Assembly (NCBI RefSeq): GCF_001650725.1
Contig: NZ_LXVX01000002.1
Location: 186,001-250,000, forward strand
Origin: Sphingobium sp. TCM1
Lineage (GTDB): Bacteria; Pseudomonadota; Alphaproteobacteria; Sphingomonadales; Sphingomonadaceae
Reading direction: 5' to 3'
DNA: 64,000 nt
The position numbers and the translations under genes are program-made. Positions 53,363 to 62,326 of this stretch are shown in pieces; the first letter of the stretch is position 1; each line of letters starts with the position of its first letter. The notes beneath the pieces were generated by a model. It made no database searches, had not been told where the DNA came from, and saw only the letters and a list, made by a program, of their open reading frames with translations.

Positions 53363-53764
53363 TCACCTTATGTCGAGCATCACCTCTACAAATTGAACAT
53401 TAACTATCGTACCCGGCCGAGCCCGCCAGAGTCGGGCCTTTTCACTGCCCAGGATCAGCCAGAGGCTGCCGTCCGGCGACGCGCAGGCGACATCGGTCAC
53501 CGAAGGAATGGCGACACCCGAAGGGTGCGAATGATAATGGCCGACGATGGCAGGACCACCTGTCCGGGCCGACCGATGCGCTGCGATCAATATAGCCGGG
53601 TCAAGTTCGAAATGCCGCGCCGGGTCGGGTGCCACATTGGCCGCCGGCTGGAACCCCTCTATCGTTCCCGCCCGACCGAGCAGCAAGCCGCAGACCTCAT
53701 CCCGGCTCGACCTGCCCAGGGCCACGATTTGTTCCAGCAGCCCCCTTGATATCGCAACCATCAT
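53363..53764 (-). CDS. JAMM/MPN (Mov34) metallopeptidase-like protein
   Basis: A 133-residue stand-alone MPN+ domain. E23 in EVCGLLLG and H78-x-H80-P with D91 in HYHSHPSGVAIPSVTD complete the zinc motif, so it is probably active. Bacterial members release sulfur-carrier or ubiquitin-like C-termini or cleave cysteine conjugates, but no ThiS/MoaD-like partner is seen here. It is divergent from the pseudouridine synthase, with only 17 bases between their starts, so promoters overlap the genes. Confidence 0.88.
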   Translation of the reverse strand: MMVAISRGLLEQIVALGRSSRDEVCGLLLGRAGTIEGFQPAANVAPDPARHFELDPAILIAAHRSARTGGPAIVGHYHSHPSGVAIPSVTDVACASPDGSLWLILGSEKARLWRARPGTIVNVQFVEVMLDIR

Positions 53765-53781
53765 TCCTACATCCCTACCCC

Positions 53782-54735
53782 ATGGTTCCGGGGGATTCCA
53801 TCATCGAAGCGGCTATCGGCGATGCCCAGCACGGGCTGCGCCTGGATCGTGCGCTCGCGGACCTGCTTCCCGATCTCTCGCGAGAACGGCTCAAGACTCT
53901 GATTGGCGAAGGACAGGTGCACGGCCCCCAGGCGGTGAAGATCAGCGCATCGACCAAGGTCGTCGCCGGACAGTTCTTCACCATTACCCTGCCGCCGCCG
54001 ACGCCGCTCGATACGGTGGCGCAGGCTATCCCGCTGGTGATCGTCCATGAGGATGCCGATCTGATCGTGGTGGATAAGCCTGCCGGCCTCGTCGTCCATC
54101 CCGCCGCCGGCAATCTGGACGGAACGCTGGTCAACGCCCTGCTCCATCATTGCGCCGGCCGGCTCTCCGGCATCGGGGGCGTGGCGCGCCCTGGCATAGT
54201 TCATCGCATCGACAAGGATACTTCCGGCCTGCTGGTCGTCGCAAAGACCGACAGGGCGCATGAAGGACTGGCCCGCCAATTCAAGGACCACAGTATCGAC
54301 AGGCTCTATGCCGCCATCGTCTACGGTGTTCCGACGCCGGGCAGTGGCACGGTCGACAGTTGGATCGGCCGATCCGACGCCGATCGAAAGAAGATGGCGG
54401 TTCATCGGGAAGGGCGCGGCAAACACGCCGTCACCCATTATCGTACTATAATGCGTCTAAGGGGCGCGACGATGGTGGAATGCAGGCTGGAAACCGGCCG
54501 CACCCATCAGGTTCGCGTTCACATGGCGCATCTTGGGCACCCCTTGATCGGCGACCCCGTTTACGGTAGAGAAAGAAAAGGTTTCAAATCAATACTGGAA
54601 ACGCTGGGTTTCAAAAGGCAGGCATTGCACGCCAAAACACTGGGGTTCATACATCCGGTAACGGACAAGCCCCTTCTGTTTCAAAGTGTGTTGCCAGCCG
54701 ACATGCAGGAACTGTTAAGCGAGCTTCACGTATAG
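53782..54735 (+). CDS. RluA-family 23S rRNA pseudouridine synthase (RluD-like)
   Basis: Isomerises uridines in rRNA. It has 317 residues. The N-terminal S4 RNA-binding domain (LRLDRALADLLPDLSRERLKTLI) is followed by the catalytic domain with D144 in GIVHRIDKDTSGLLVVAK, ending in GRTHQVRVHMAHLGHPL. The S4 domain plus length point to RluD (positions 1911, 1915 and 1917) rather than RluA. ATG 53782 is chosen over the longer frame, which runs antisense to the JAMM gene. rpoH follows 77 bases downstream. Confidence 0.93.
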   Translation: MVPGDSIIEAAIGDAQHGLRLDRALADLLPDLSRERLKTLIGEGQVHGPQAVKISASTKVVAGQFFTITLPPPTPLDTVAQAIPLVIVHEDADLIVVDKPAGLVVHPAAGNLDGTLVNALLHHCAGRLSGIGGVARPGIVHRIDKDTSGLLVVAKTDRAHEGLARQFKDHSIDRLYAAIVYGVPTPGSGTVDSWIGRSDADRKKMAVHREGRGKHAVTHYRTIMRLRGATMVECRLETGRTHQVRVHMAHLGHPLIGDPVYGRERKGFKSILETLGFKRQALHAKTLGFIHPVTDKPLLFQSVLPADMQELLSELHV

Positions 54736-54812
54736 GATTTGACAAGTTTTGCGACGGCGCCTGTGACGCCTCTTCTGGGTCCCGCCGCGCAATGAAAGGG
54801 AAAGGTGAAGAC

Positions 54813-55724
54813 ATGGCCAAGAGCAATGTCCCCGCGGTTCCGGCGCTGGGCGGTGAAGCCAGCCTCAACCGCTATCTGTCGGAAATTCGCAAGTTTCCGC
54901 TGCTCACCCCTGAGCAGGAATATATGCTGGCGAAGCGTTATGAAGAGCATCAGGATCCTGAGGCCGCGGCGCAGCTCGTGACGTCGCACCTGCGCCTGGT
55001 CGCCAAGATTGCCATGGGCTATCGCGGCTACGGCCTGCCGGTCAGCGAACTCATCAGCGAAGGCAATATCGGCCTGATGCAGGGCGTAAAGAAGTTCGAG
55101 GCCGATCGCGGCTTCCGCCTGGCGACCTATGCCATGTGGTGGATTCGTGCGTCGATCCAGGAATTCATCCTGCGGTCGTGGAGCCTCGTGAAGATGGGCA
55201 CCACCGCTGCGCAGAAGAAGCTTTTCTTCAACCTGCGCCGGATGAAGAACAATATCGAGGCGTTCGAGGATGGCGACCTGCGCCCCGAGGACGTTACCAA
55301 GATCGCGACCGACCTGGGCGTTACCGAGGAAGACGTGATCTCGATGAACCGGCGCATGGCGATGGGCGGCGACACGTCGCTGAACGTGCCCATGCGCGAG
55401 GATGGCGAGGGACAGTGGCAGGACTGGCTGGCCGACTCCGATCCGTTGCAGGATGAACGAGTCGCCGACGAGCAGGAGCGTGTGATGCGCCATGATATGC
55501 TGGTCGAGGCGATGGACGACCTCAATGATCGCGAGAAGCACATCCTTGCCGAACGCCGCCTCGCCGAGGAACCCAAGACGCTGGAGGAACTCTCCCAGGT
55601 CTATGGTGTCAGCCGCGAGCGCGTTCGTCAGATCGAGGTCCGCGCGTTCGAGAAGCTGCAAAAGGCGATGATGCGCATTGCGGGCGGTCGGCTGGAAAAG
55701 ATGGCCCGACTCGCCACGGCCTGA
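54813..55724 (+). CDS. rpoH: RNA polymerase heat-shock sigma factor (sigma-32)
   Basis: Directs transcription of heat-shock genes. It has 303 residues. Region 2 has LRLVAKIAMGYRGYGLPVSELI and the -10 recognition RLATYAMWWIRASIQEFI. The RpoH box is AQKKLFFNLRRMK, and region 4 has the helix-turn-helix TLEELSQVYGVSRERVRQIE. Length and box identify RpoH and not RpoD. AAAGG precedes ATG 54813. A likely target, lon, lies in this window with a matching promoter. A bidirectional terminator follows. Confidence 0.97.
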   Translation: MAKSNVPAVPALGGEASLNRYLSEIRKFPLLTPEQEYMLAKRYEEHQDPEAAAQLVTSHLRLVAKIAMGYRGYGLPVSELISEGNIGLMQGVKKFEADRGFRLATYAMWWIRASIQEFILRSWSLVKMGTTAAQKKLFFNLRRMKNNIEAFEDGDLRPEDVTKIATDLGVTEEDVISMNRRMAMGGDTSLNVPMREDGEGQWQDWLADSDPLQDERVADEQERVMRHDMLVEAMDDLNDREKHILAERRLAEEPKTLEELSQVYGVSRERVRQIEVRAFEKLQKAMMRIAGGRLEKMARLATA

Positions 55725-55740
55725 TCGGAGCAAAGGAAAA

Positions 55741-55776
55741 AGCAAAAAGCCCCGGAGCATTCCGGGGCTTTTTGCT
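55741..55776. terminator. Bidirectional terminator between rpoH and the Anbu gene
   Basis: A perfect 16-base stem AGCAAAAAGCCCCGGA (55741-55756) with its complement (55761-55776) and a GCAT loop. A-runs and T-runs flank it, so it can end both rpoH and the convergent four-gene Anbu cluster. Confidence 0.93.
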
Positions 55777-55811
55777 TTTGAGAGGAGATAAGCGGCTACT
55801 CGCGGCTCAAC

Positions 55812-56549
55812 TCAGTCGAGAACGTTCGGCAGATCCTCAAATCCCTTGCGCAATGCCGCACTCCAGCTCTGGGAAATCATCGCGAATTCCTCATTGTCCG
55901 CTTCGATGCGCGTGCGAACGCGAAAGTCGAACTTGTCGCGCTCGATCACCGTCAGGTCGAGCGGCATCCCGACAGACAGGTTGGAGCGCAAGGTCGAATC
56001 CATCGACACCAGCACCGCCTTGGTCGCATCCTCCAGCGTCGTCTCCCGCTTGATGATGCGATCCAGGATCGGCTTGCCATATTTATGCTCACCGATCTGG
56101 AAGAAGGGCGTATCTTCGGTCGCCTCGATGAAATTGCCGGCCGAATAGATCAGGTAAAGGCGTGGCTTTCCGCCCTTGCGCTGGCCAGCGACCATGATCG
56201 AGGCGCTGGAGCCGGAGCCGCCCATCTCGATATTCTCCCGATAGCGTTGCTGCATCTTCTGCATAGCCTCGCCCACGATCTGGGCCACGCGGTGCATCGA
56301 GTCGCAATTGCAGATGGTTTCGACATCCGGGTCTAGACGGGATTCCTTGATCGCCTTGCTCAGCACCGCCTTCACCCCCTGGGTGATGGACAGATTGCCC
56401 GAACACATCAGCGTGATCGCGCGCTCACCAGGGACATGATAGGTGAAGCTCTTTCGGAAGCGCGCGATATTGTCCATACCCGCATTGGTGCGGGTATCGG
56501 ACAGCATGACCAGTCCCTGGTCCACACGCACGGCCACACAATAAGTCAC
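55812..56549 (-). CDS. Anbu-type proteasome-like peptidase
   Basis: A 245-residue protein of the Anbu family (ancestral beta-subunit, an Ntn hydrolase related to HslV and proteasome beta). It starts with GTG and next to it a Thr (VTYCVAVRVDQG), so removal of Met exposes the catalytic Thr1. SDTRTNAG, CSGNLSITQGVKAVL and GSGSSASIMVAGQ follow. Related structures form open or helical assemblies, not closed rings. It is the last gene of a four-gene block with the ATP-grasp, alpha-E and transglutaminase-like proteins, the usual company of Anbu. GTG 56549 has GGAGG 10 bases upstream; the longer frame is an overlap shadow. Confidence 0.93.
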   Translation of the reverse strand: MTYCVAVRVDQGLVMLSDTRTNAGMDNIARFRKSFTYHVPGERAITLMCSGNLSITQGVKAVLSKAIKESRLDPDVETICNCDSMHRVAQIVGEAMQKMQQRYRENIEMGGSGSSASIMVAGQRKGGKPRLYLIYSAGNFIEATEDTPFFQIGEHKYGKPILDRIIKRETTLEDATKAVLVSMDSTLRSNLSVGMPLDLTVIERDKFDFRVRTRIEADNEEFAMISQSWSAALRKGFEDLPNVLD

Positions 56550-56619
56550 GGCCCCCCGGCCTCCTGCAATCTGTCTGTCGCGATCGATGAATATTGCATC
56601 CGACTCGCGATCGCTTGTT

Positions 56620-57492
56620 TCAACCCGTCGAGTCGGGTGGCGGGGTGCTTTGCTGCTGTTGCTTCTGCAACTGCCGTTCCTCGACTCCGTCCTCCGCCTG
56701 CGCGATCCGGACATCGGCGTCAATCCATATATCGCCCGCCACCGTGACCGAGCCACGGATCGGCGCGGCCTCGTCCGCATCCAGGCCGCTTGCCACGCGC
56801 ACATAACGTTCGGTTACACAGACGCGGTTCGATGGATCGAAACCGATCCAGCCGAGCGCTGGAACAAAGGCTTCCGCCCAGCCATGGGTCTCATGCAGCA
56901 AGTCTCCATCCCCGGCAAGCAGGTAGCCCGAGACATAGCGGGCGGGGATGCCAATCGAACGCGCCGCCGATATGAATATCTGGGCATGATCCTGACACAC
57001 GCCGGCACCCAGCGCGAAGGCTTCGGCGGCAGTCGTCTCGGACGTGGTGACACCGGCGCGATACTGCACCGCATCGCTGACTGCGGCCGACAAGGCATGG
57101 AGCGTCGCAAGCGGCCCATCTTCCTTCGGCACGTCGCGCGCCATCGCCACGATCCCCTCGGACGCACGAGTTAGGCGCGTATCGCGAAGGAAATAGCGCG
57201 AATCGACGCGACTGCGCAGATGCCCAACGACGCCATGGCTTTCGCGCGTCTCCACCAGCCCCTCCGCCACGATCACCGCATTGTCGAGCCGATCATGGCG
57301 GATCCAGATCGCTTCCTTCTCGCCATAGCTGTTGGGGCGGAAGCCGGTCAGCGGCTGGTCATTCACGCTGACCTGCCATTCCAGCACTTTCTGCGTCGGC
57401 GTATCGACCGGCATCAGCTTCAGCCGCATGGCCACCCGCCCCGCCGACGAAGCATAGCGATAGATCGTCTGGTGGCGGACGAGCAGCTTCAT
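56620..57492 (-). CDS. Transglutaminase-like cysteine protease (bacterial, with N-terminal domain)
   Basis: A 290-residue protein with the bacterial transglutaminase N-terminal domain (1-90, LLVRHQTIYRYASSAG) and the papain-like core. Catalytic C166 in GVCQDHAQIF, H203 in HGWAEAFV and D219 in GFDPSN make a complete triad. Bacterial enzymes of this type are mostly thought to be peptidases or amidases. It lies between alpha-E (22 bases away) and Anbu (70 bases away), so it belongs to the module. No signal peptide. Confidence 0.93.
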   Translation of the reverse strand: MKLLVRHQTIYRYASSAGRVAMRLKLMPVDTPTQKVLEWQVSVNDQPLTGFRPNSYGEKEAIWIRHDRLDNAVIVAEGLVETRESHGVVGHLRSRVDSRYFLRDTRLTRASEGIVAMARDVPKEDGPLATLHALSAAVSDAVQYRAGVTTSETTAAEAFALGAGVCQDHAQIFISAARSIGIPARYVSGYLLAGDGDLLHETHGWAEAFVPALGWIGFDPSNRVCVTERYVRVASGLDADEAAPIRGSVTVAGDIWIDADVRIAQAEDGVEERQLQKQQQQSTPPPDSTG

Positions 57493-57514
57493 GGCCCGAC
57501 TTCCCCTTCCCTCC

Positions 57515-58447
57515 TCAGCCGAAATGATAGGTCTGGGCGATCTCGGCGCCCAGTCGATTGGTCATCATCAAGCCGTTCTGCACAGTTTCGTGCAGGCCGC
57601 GCCGGAAAATCTCTCCGCTGTCCTGGCTTTCCAGACCCGCGACCAGTTCCTGCACCGTGTCATGGCAGGCCCCGCGCGCATCGTGCCAGCCGGCGAGACG
57701 ATTGAGCCGATAGGCGAGCTGGTCATAGCAATAGGCGACGCTGCGCGGGAACAGGCGGTTTAGCATCAGGAAGTCGGTGATCTGCCAAGGCGTATAAGTC
57801 CCGCCATAGACATGGTGATAGGCGCGCGCGCCAGACAGGGCGTACAGTACCGACGTCCATTGATAATGGTCGCGATTTCCGCCGATCACTTCGGTTTCGG
57901 GCAACAGCACATAATATTTGACGTCGAGCAGGCGCAGCGTCATCTGCGCCCGCTCCAGCGCGGAACCGGTGCGCAGGAAATCATGCCCTTCGTTGCGGAG
58001 CTGGCCGGAATGGGCGGCGCCGCGGAAGGTCATGACGCGGGTCTTGACCCAGTCGATCAGTGCCGGGAGCTGCTGCCGCGCTTCACTGACATCATAGCTG
58101 TCCAGCTTTCGCCAGCCTTCATTCAATGCCTCCCACATATCCTGGGTCAGCATCGTCCGCGCCGACTTGGCGTTGGCCCGCGCCTTCAGGAGGCAGGAGC
58201 GGATCGAGCTGGGGTTGTCTGCGTCGAGCATCAGGAACGATACCGCGTCGCTCTCCGTCACGATCGCGCCCTCCGGGAATTGATGTCCCGATCCCGTCGC
58301 GCGCACCACCGATCGCCATTCGTCACGATGATGCGCGCCCGGCAATATCGCCATGCGCTGTCCCATGGTCAGCAGCCGCGCTGTGGCTTCGGCGCGCTCC
58401 ATGTAGCGCGCCATCCAGAACAGATTTTCGGCGGTCCGGCTCAGCAT
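57515..58447 (-). CDS. Alpha-E domain protein
   Basis: A 310-residue all-helical protein of the alpha-E (DUF403) family. It opens MLSRTAENLFWMARYMERAE, with repeated conserved Glu-rich and Arg-rich helices. Function is unproven; the family is always linked to circularly permuted ATP-grasp enzymes and has been proposed to hold or help their substrate. ATG 58447 is chosen from the family start; the longer frame reads through a REP element. It sits 133 bases behind the ATP-grasp gene and just before the transglutaminase-like gene. Confidence 0.93.
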   Translation of the reverse strand: MLSRTAENLFWMARYMERAEATARLLTMGQRMAILPGAHHRDEWRSVVRATGSGHQFPEGAIVTESDAVSFLMLDADNPSSIRSCLLKARANAKSARTMLTQDMWEALNEGWRKLDSYDVSEARQQLPALIDWVKTRVMTFRGAAHSGQLRNEGHDFLRTGSALERAQMTLRLLDVKYYVLLPETEVIGGNRDHYQWTSVLYALSGARAYHHVYGGTYTPWQITDFLMLNRLFPRSVAYCYDQLAYRLNRLAGWHDARGACHDTVQELVAGLESQDSGEIFRRGLHETVQNGLMMTNRLGAEIAQTYHFG

Positions 58448-58464
58448 GGGATTGCCTCGATTTC

Positions 58465-58554
58465 CGTCATCCCTGCGGCGGGAGGGACAGATGTCCCGCT
58501 CCTTCCGCCTGGCGCAATGGCGGGAGATGGGTTCCCGCCAGCGCGGGAATGACG
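58465..58554. repeat. Paired inverted REP element inside the Anbu cluster
   Basis: CGTCATCCCTGCGGCGGGAG from 58465 and the block ending GCGCGGGAATGACG at 58554 are imperfect inverted copies of one repeat. They fill most of the 133-base gap between the alpha-E and ATP-grasp genes. The same kind of element occurs in the gap at 4881-4978. It may stabilise or split the operon transcript. Confidence 0.7.
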
Positions 58555-58580
58555 ATGAAAGGGGTGAGAGAGCGCGCGCA

Positions 58581-60029
58581 TCAATCCTGCAACACCCAGG
58601 TATCCTTGACTCCGCCACCCTGGCTGGAATTGACCACCAGCGACCCTTCGGTCAGGGCAACGCGGGTCAGGCCGCCCGGAACCAGGCGGATCTGCTTGCC
58701 CACCAGGCAATAGGGACGGAAATCGGCGTGGCGACCGACCACGGCCGCCGGCCCCAGCGTCGGCACGGTCGACAGGTCCAACGTCGGCTGGGCGATGAAC
58801 TCGCCGGGATTGGCCTTGATCCGCGCGGCATAGGCGGCAACTTCGTCCTTGGTCGATTTGGGGCCGATCAACATCCCGTAACCGCCCGATCCATGGACTT
58901 CCTTGGCCACCAGTTCGTGGAGATTTTCCAGCACATAGGCCAGTTCGTCTGGCTTGCCGCACTGCCAGGTCTGGATGTTGTCGAGGATCGGCTTTTCGCC
59001 CAGATAGAAGCGGATCATCTCGGGCACATAGATATAGACCGCCTTGTCGTCGGCGATGCCCGATCCGGGCGCCGACGCGAGCGTCACACCGCCATTGCGA
59101 TAGACGTTGAAAATGCCGGGCACGCCCAGCAGGCTGTCGGGCCGAAAGACGAGCGGATCGATATATTCATCGTCGATGCGGCGATAAATGACGTCGACCG
59201 CCTTGGGCCCAAGCGTGGTCTTCATCCACACCCGGTCATCGTCGACGAACAGGTCGGCCGGCTCGACCAGTTCGACGCCCATCAGGTCGGCAAGGAAACT
59301 ATGCTCATAATAGGCGCTGTTGAGCGAGCCGGGCGTAAGGACCACGACCACCGGGTCGCCCTTGCACGCAGGCGGCGCGACCTCCTTGAGGCTTTTCAGC
59401 AATTCGGCGGGATAGTCGTCGACCGGCGCCACCACCCCCTGCGCGAACAGTTCGGGGAACATGCGCGTCATGATCTCGCGATTTTCCAGCATGTAGGAGA
59501 CGCCGGAGGGCGTGCGGCAATTATCCTCCAGAACCTCGAAACTGCCGGGGCCAGTGCGGACGATGTCGATGCCCACGATATGGCTGTACACCTTCCCCGG
59601 TGGCGAGAAGTCCGCCATTTCGGCGAGATAGGCGCTGTTCTTGTAGATGATGTCGGCCGGCATGATGCCGGCCTTCACGATCTCGCCCCGATGATAGACG
59701 TCATGCAGGAAAGCGTTGAGCGCCCGCGCCCGCTGCCGGATGCCCTTGTCGAGGATGCGCCATTCCTGCGCGGTGAAGATGCGGGGCAGGAGGTCGAAGG
59801 GAATGAGCCGTTCGGGATCGCCGCCCTCGCCATAGACGGCGAAGGTAATGCCGATGCGGCGGAAGATCGCCTCGGCCTCATCCATGCGGCGATTGAGCCC
59901 GGCGATGCCCGTTCGTTCCACCCACTTCTGCACTTCGTCGTAACAGGGGCGTATCGAACCATCGGGTTCAAACATTTCATGGAAGGGCAAGTTGTCGATC
60001 CTCCCTCGGCCGGACGGCCGGTTGTGCAT
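58581..60029 (-). CDS. Circularly permuted type 2 ATP-grasp protein
   Basis: A 482-residue amidoligase-like enzyme expected to join an amino group to a carboxylate with ATP. The family blocks are visible: MHNRPSGRGRIDNLPFHEMF at the N-terminus, EVLEDNCRTPSGVSY, PGSGIADDKAVYIY in the centre and VHGSGGYGMLIGPKS near 370-385 for nucleotide binding. It is the first gene of the block on the minus strand (ATG 60029), followed by alpha-E, transglutaminase-like and Anbu. Natural substrate unknown. A tRNA-Met gene lies 234 bases upstream on the other strand. Confidence 0.95.
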   Translation of the reverse strand: MHNRPSGRGRIDNLPFHEMFEPDGSIRPCYDEVQKWVERTGIAGLNRRMDEAEAIFRRIGITFAVYGEGGDPERLIPFDLLPRIFTAQEWRILDKGIRQRARALNAFLHDVYHRGEIVKAGIMPADIIYKNSAYLAEMADFSPPGKVYSHIVGIDIVRTGPGSFEVLEDNCRTPSGVSYMLENREIMTRMFPELFAQGVVAPVDDYPAELLKSLKEVAPPACKGDPVVVVLTPGSLNSAYYEHSFLADLMGVELVEPADLFVDDDRVWMKTTLGPKAVDVIYRRIDDEYIDPLVFRPDSLLGVPGIFNVYRNGGVTLASAPGSGIADDKAVYIYVPEMIRFYLGEKPILDNIQTWQCGKPDELAYVLENLHELVAKEVHGSGGYGMLIGPKSTKDEVAAYAARIKANPGEFIAQPTLDLSTVPTLGPAAVVGRHADFRPYCLVGKQIRLVPGGLTRVALTEGSLVVNSSQGGGVKDTWVLQD

Positions 60030-60263
60030 TGCAATATTAGTGCGCCGCCCCGTGGCGATTGCAAGCCAAAAATGTCGGGATGGAAAAAGCTTTACCGCAG
60101 CTTTGCCATGTTGGCGGAAAAGCGCGCGCCCCTTCGTTTCTACACGCGGCAAGCAACCGCGAGGGCAGGGCGCCAAATTTTTCACGCGCCCCGTTGACCG
60201 CCCTGCATTGCCTGCGTATAGCGCCGCCTCACCGCAGGGCGAAGCGCCCGGCGAGGCCCATGG

Positions 60264-60340
60264 GGCGGAGTAGCTCAGCTGGTTAGAGCAGCGGAATCAT
60301 AATCCGCGTGTCGGGGGTTCAAGTCCCTCCTCCGCTACCA
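60264..60340 (+). tRNA. tRNA-Met (anticodon CAT, probably elongator)
   Basis: A 77-nt cloverleaf with encoded CCA. The acceptor is GGCGGAG/CTCCGCT, the anticodon arm GCGGA-ATCATAA-TCCGC and the T loop TTCAAGT. CAT is also the anticodon of tRNA-Ile2, but the body matches elongator tRNA-Met of alphaproteobacteria from memory. It lacks the three G-C pairs at the base of the anticodon stem (GGG/CCC) of an initiator. Confidence 0.9.
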
Positions 60341-60438
60341 TGATTAACACGCGATCCTTCAACATCCTTCTTGCGTCCCCCGGAAAAGCGCGCCAATCAG
60401 CGGCGCAAACGGGGCATCGCGAAGAGGATATCGGGCGG

Positions 60439-61665
60439 ATGAGCTATTATGACATTCTGATCGTGGGGGCCGGCCATGCGGGCGCGCAGGCGGCAATTTC
60501 GCTGCGACAGCAAGGCTTCGACGGCACGGTCGCCATGATCGGCGACGAGAAGGATCCGCCCTATGAGCGTCCGCCGCTGTCCAAGGAATATTTCGCCGGC
60601 GACAAGAGCTTCGACCGTATTCTGATCCGCCCAGCGTCCTTCTGGGACGAGCGCAAGATCGACATGCTGCTGGGCAAGCGAGTGAAGAGCGTCGATCCCG
60701 TAGGCAAATTCGTGACCGCAGGCGACGAGGAGATCGGTTATGGCAAGCTGATCTGGTGCACCGGCGGCAGCCCCCGGACTCTGACCTGCAATGGCGCGGA
60801 CGCGATCAATGTCCATGCGGTGCGCCGCCGCGCCGATGTCGATGCGATGATGGCGAAGATCGACTTGATCCACCATGTCACCATCATCGGCGGCGGCTAT
60901 ATCGGATTGGAGGCTGCCGCCGTCCTCTCCAAGTTCGGCAAGACCGTCGTGCTGCTCGAAGCGCTCGACCGGGTGCTGGCGCGCGTCGCGGGCGAGGAAC
61001 TGTCGCGCTTCTACGAGGCGGAGCATCGCGCTCATGGCGTCGACCTGCGCACCGGCGCGAAGATGGACTGCATCGAGGTGACGGACGGCAAGGCGACGGC
61101 CGTGCTGATGCAGGACGGCGAGCGGATCGCGACCGACATGGTAATCGTCGGCATCGGCATCATACCCGAGACCGGACCGCTGATCGCGGCCGGGGCGGCA
61201 GGCGGCAACGGGGTCGATGTCGATGAATATTGCCGCACGTCCCTGCCCGATATCTATGCGGTGGGCGATTGCGCCTCGCACGCCAACCGCTTCGCCGGCG
61301 GCGCCCAGATGCGACTGGAATCGGTGCAGAACGCCAATGATCAGGCGAAGGTGGCCGTAGCGCATATCCTGGGCAAGGAAGAAGCCTATGACGCCGTACC
61401 CTGGTTCTGGTCGAACCAATATGACCTGAAGCTCCAGACCGTCGGCCTGTCGACCGGCTTCGACCAGACCATTTTGCGCGGGGATCCCGCCAATCGCAGC
61501 TTCTCGGTCGTGTATCTGAAAGGCGGCAAGGTGATCGCGCTGGACTGCGTCAATGCGGTCAAGGATTATGTCCAGGGCCGCGCGCATGTCCTGTCCGGGG
61601 CTGCGCTCGACGTCGGGCAGCTGGCCGATGCCAGCGTGCCGCTCAAGGAGGTCGGACTAGCCTGA
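60439..61665 (+). CDS. FAD-dependent ferredoxin/rubredoxin reductase-type oxidoreductase
   Basis: A 408-residue NADH-dependent reductase of the putidaredoxin/rhodocoxin-reductase type. The first dinucleotide motif [10 protein letters not shown] is at 6-15, then [15 protein letters not shown]. The second Rossmann site is [16 protein letters not shown], and the FAD-binding YAVGDCASH follows. It passes electrons to a 2Fe-2S ferredoxin for P450s or oxygenases. No oxygenase is nearby, so the partner is unknown; the ferredoxin at 36033 is only a possibility. ATG 60439 is chosen because the FAD motif starts just after it. Confidence 0.93.
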   Translation: MSYYDILIVGAGHAGAQAAISLRQQGFDGTVAMIGDEKDPPYERPPLSKEYFAGDKSFDRILIRPASFWDERKIDMLLGKRVKSVDPVGKFVTAGDEEIGYGKLIWCTGGSPRTLTCNGADAINVHAVRRRADVDAMMAKIDLIHHVTIIGGGYIGLEAAAVLSKFGKTVVLLEALDRVLARVAGEELSRFYEAEHRAHGVDLRTGAKMDCIEVTDGKATAVLMQDGERIATDMVIVGIGIIPETGPLIAAGAAGGNGVDVDEYCRTSLPDIYAVGDCASHANRFAGGAQMRLESVQNANDQAKVAVAHILGKEEAYDAVPWFWSNQYDLKLQTVGLSTGFDQTILRGDPANRSFSVVYLKGGKVIALDCVNAVKDYVQGRAHVLSGAALDVGQLADASVPLKEVGLA

Positions 61666-61681
61666 CCTGACCGGTCCGCGT

Positions 61682-62239
61682 TCAGGACTTGCCCCTGAAC
61701 ATCGCCTTCATCGCCAGTTCCCAAGGCCCGCCGCGATAATGCCAGGCGGCGAGGCCGGCGATCGCAAGCGGGCGGACGCGGAAATCCCCGCGAAGCCGGG
61801 CGGCCAGCGCCTTCGCCTCCGCCGGCGTGACCTTGTTCTGGACGGTGATATGCAGGCGTGGCCGGGCCTGATCCTGCGGCGTCAACAACCCGGCAAAGGC
61901 GTCCGCCAGTTGTTCCCGCATTGCAAGCAGCACCGGACTTTCCACGCGATAGGCAACGCCCCGCCCGAGCAGCATCACCTCCGTCAACCACGCTGGAGGT
62001 GCAGCGCCGGCGCAAAGCTGCTTCAATCGCCCCGACAATTCCGCGAGAATTGTCGGGGGCAAATGATGAAAAAGTGTGAGATGGGCGGGCAGCCAATTGC
62101 GGTCCGGGGGAAAATATGTGCGGCGCAAACCGTCCGCCCAAGCAAAATCAGTCGCGCCCATCAGGGCGGTGACGATGATCGGCGCGGGGGCAGTCTGTCC
62201 AGCCGCCTTCTCCCGATACTCTCCACCCAAAATCACCAT
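61682..62239 (-). CDS. 2'-5' RNA ligase-superfamily (2H phosphoesterase) protein
   Basis: A 185-residue protein with the two HxTx motifs of the 2H family: HLTLF near residue 53 and HITVQ near 130. Such enzymes act on 2'-5' or cyclic phosphodiester bonds in RNA or nucleotides; the substrate is unknown. It is convergent with the FAD reductase and stands alone. A start at the second Met (ALMGATDF, residue 27) would give a shorter form; the annotated one is the first in frame. Confidence 0.85.
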   Translation of the reverse strand: MVILGGEYREKAAGQTAPAPIIVTALMGATDFAWADGLRRTYFPPDRNWLPAHLTLFHHLPPTILAELSGRLKQLCAGAAPPAWLTEVMLLGRGVAYRVESPVLLAMREQLADAFAGLLTPQDQARPRLHITVQNKVTPAEAKALAARLRGDFRVRPLAIAGLAAWHYRGGPWELAMKAMFRGKS

Positions 62240-62326
62240 CCTGCTATCCTGACGACGTTAAAAACTGTATGATGCCGCTAAGGCGGCCCGGCAAGCGCCG
62301 GGTGCCTTTCCTGGGGAGGGAACATC

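Noticed and set aside
60264-60340. Reading the CAT tRNA as initiator tRNA or tRNA-Ile2
   Set aside because: No GGG/CCC pairs in the anticodon stem for an initiator, and the body resembles elongator Met; the Ile2 option remains a small possibility.
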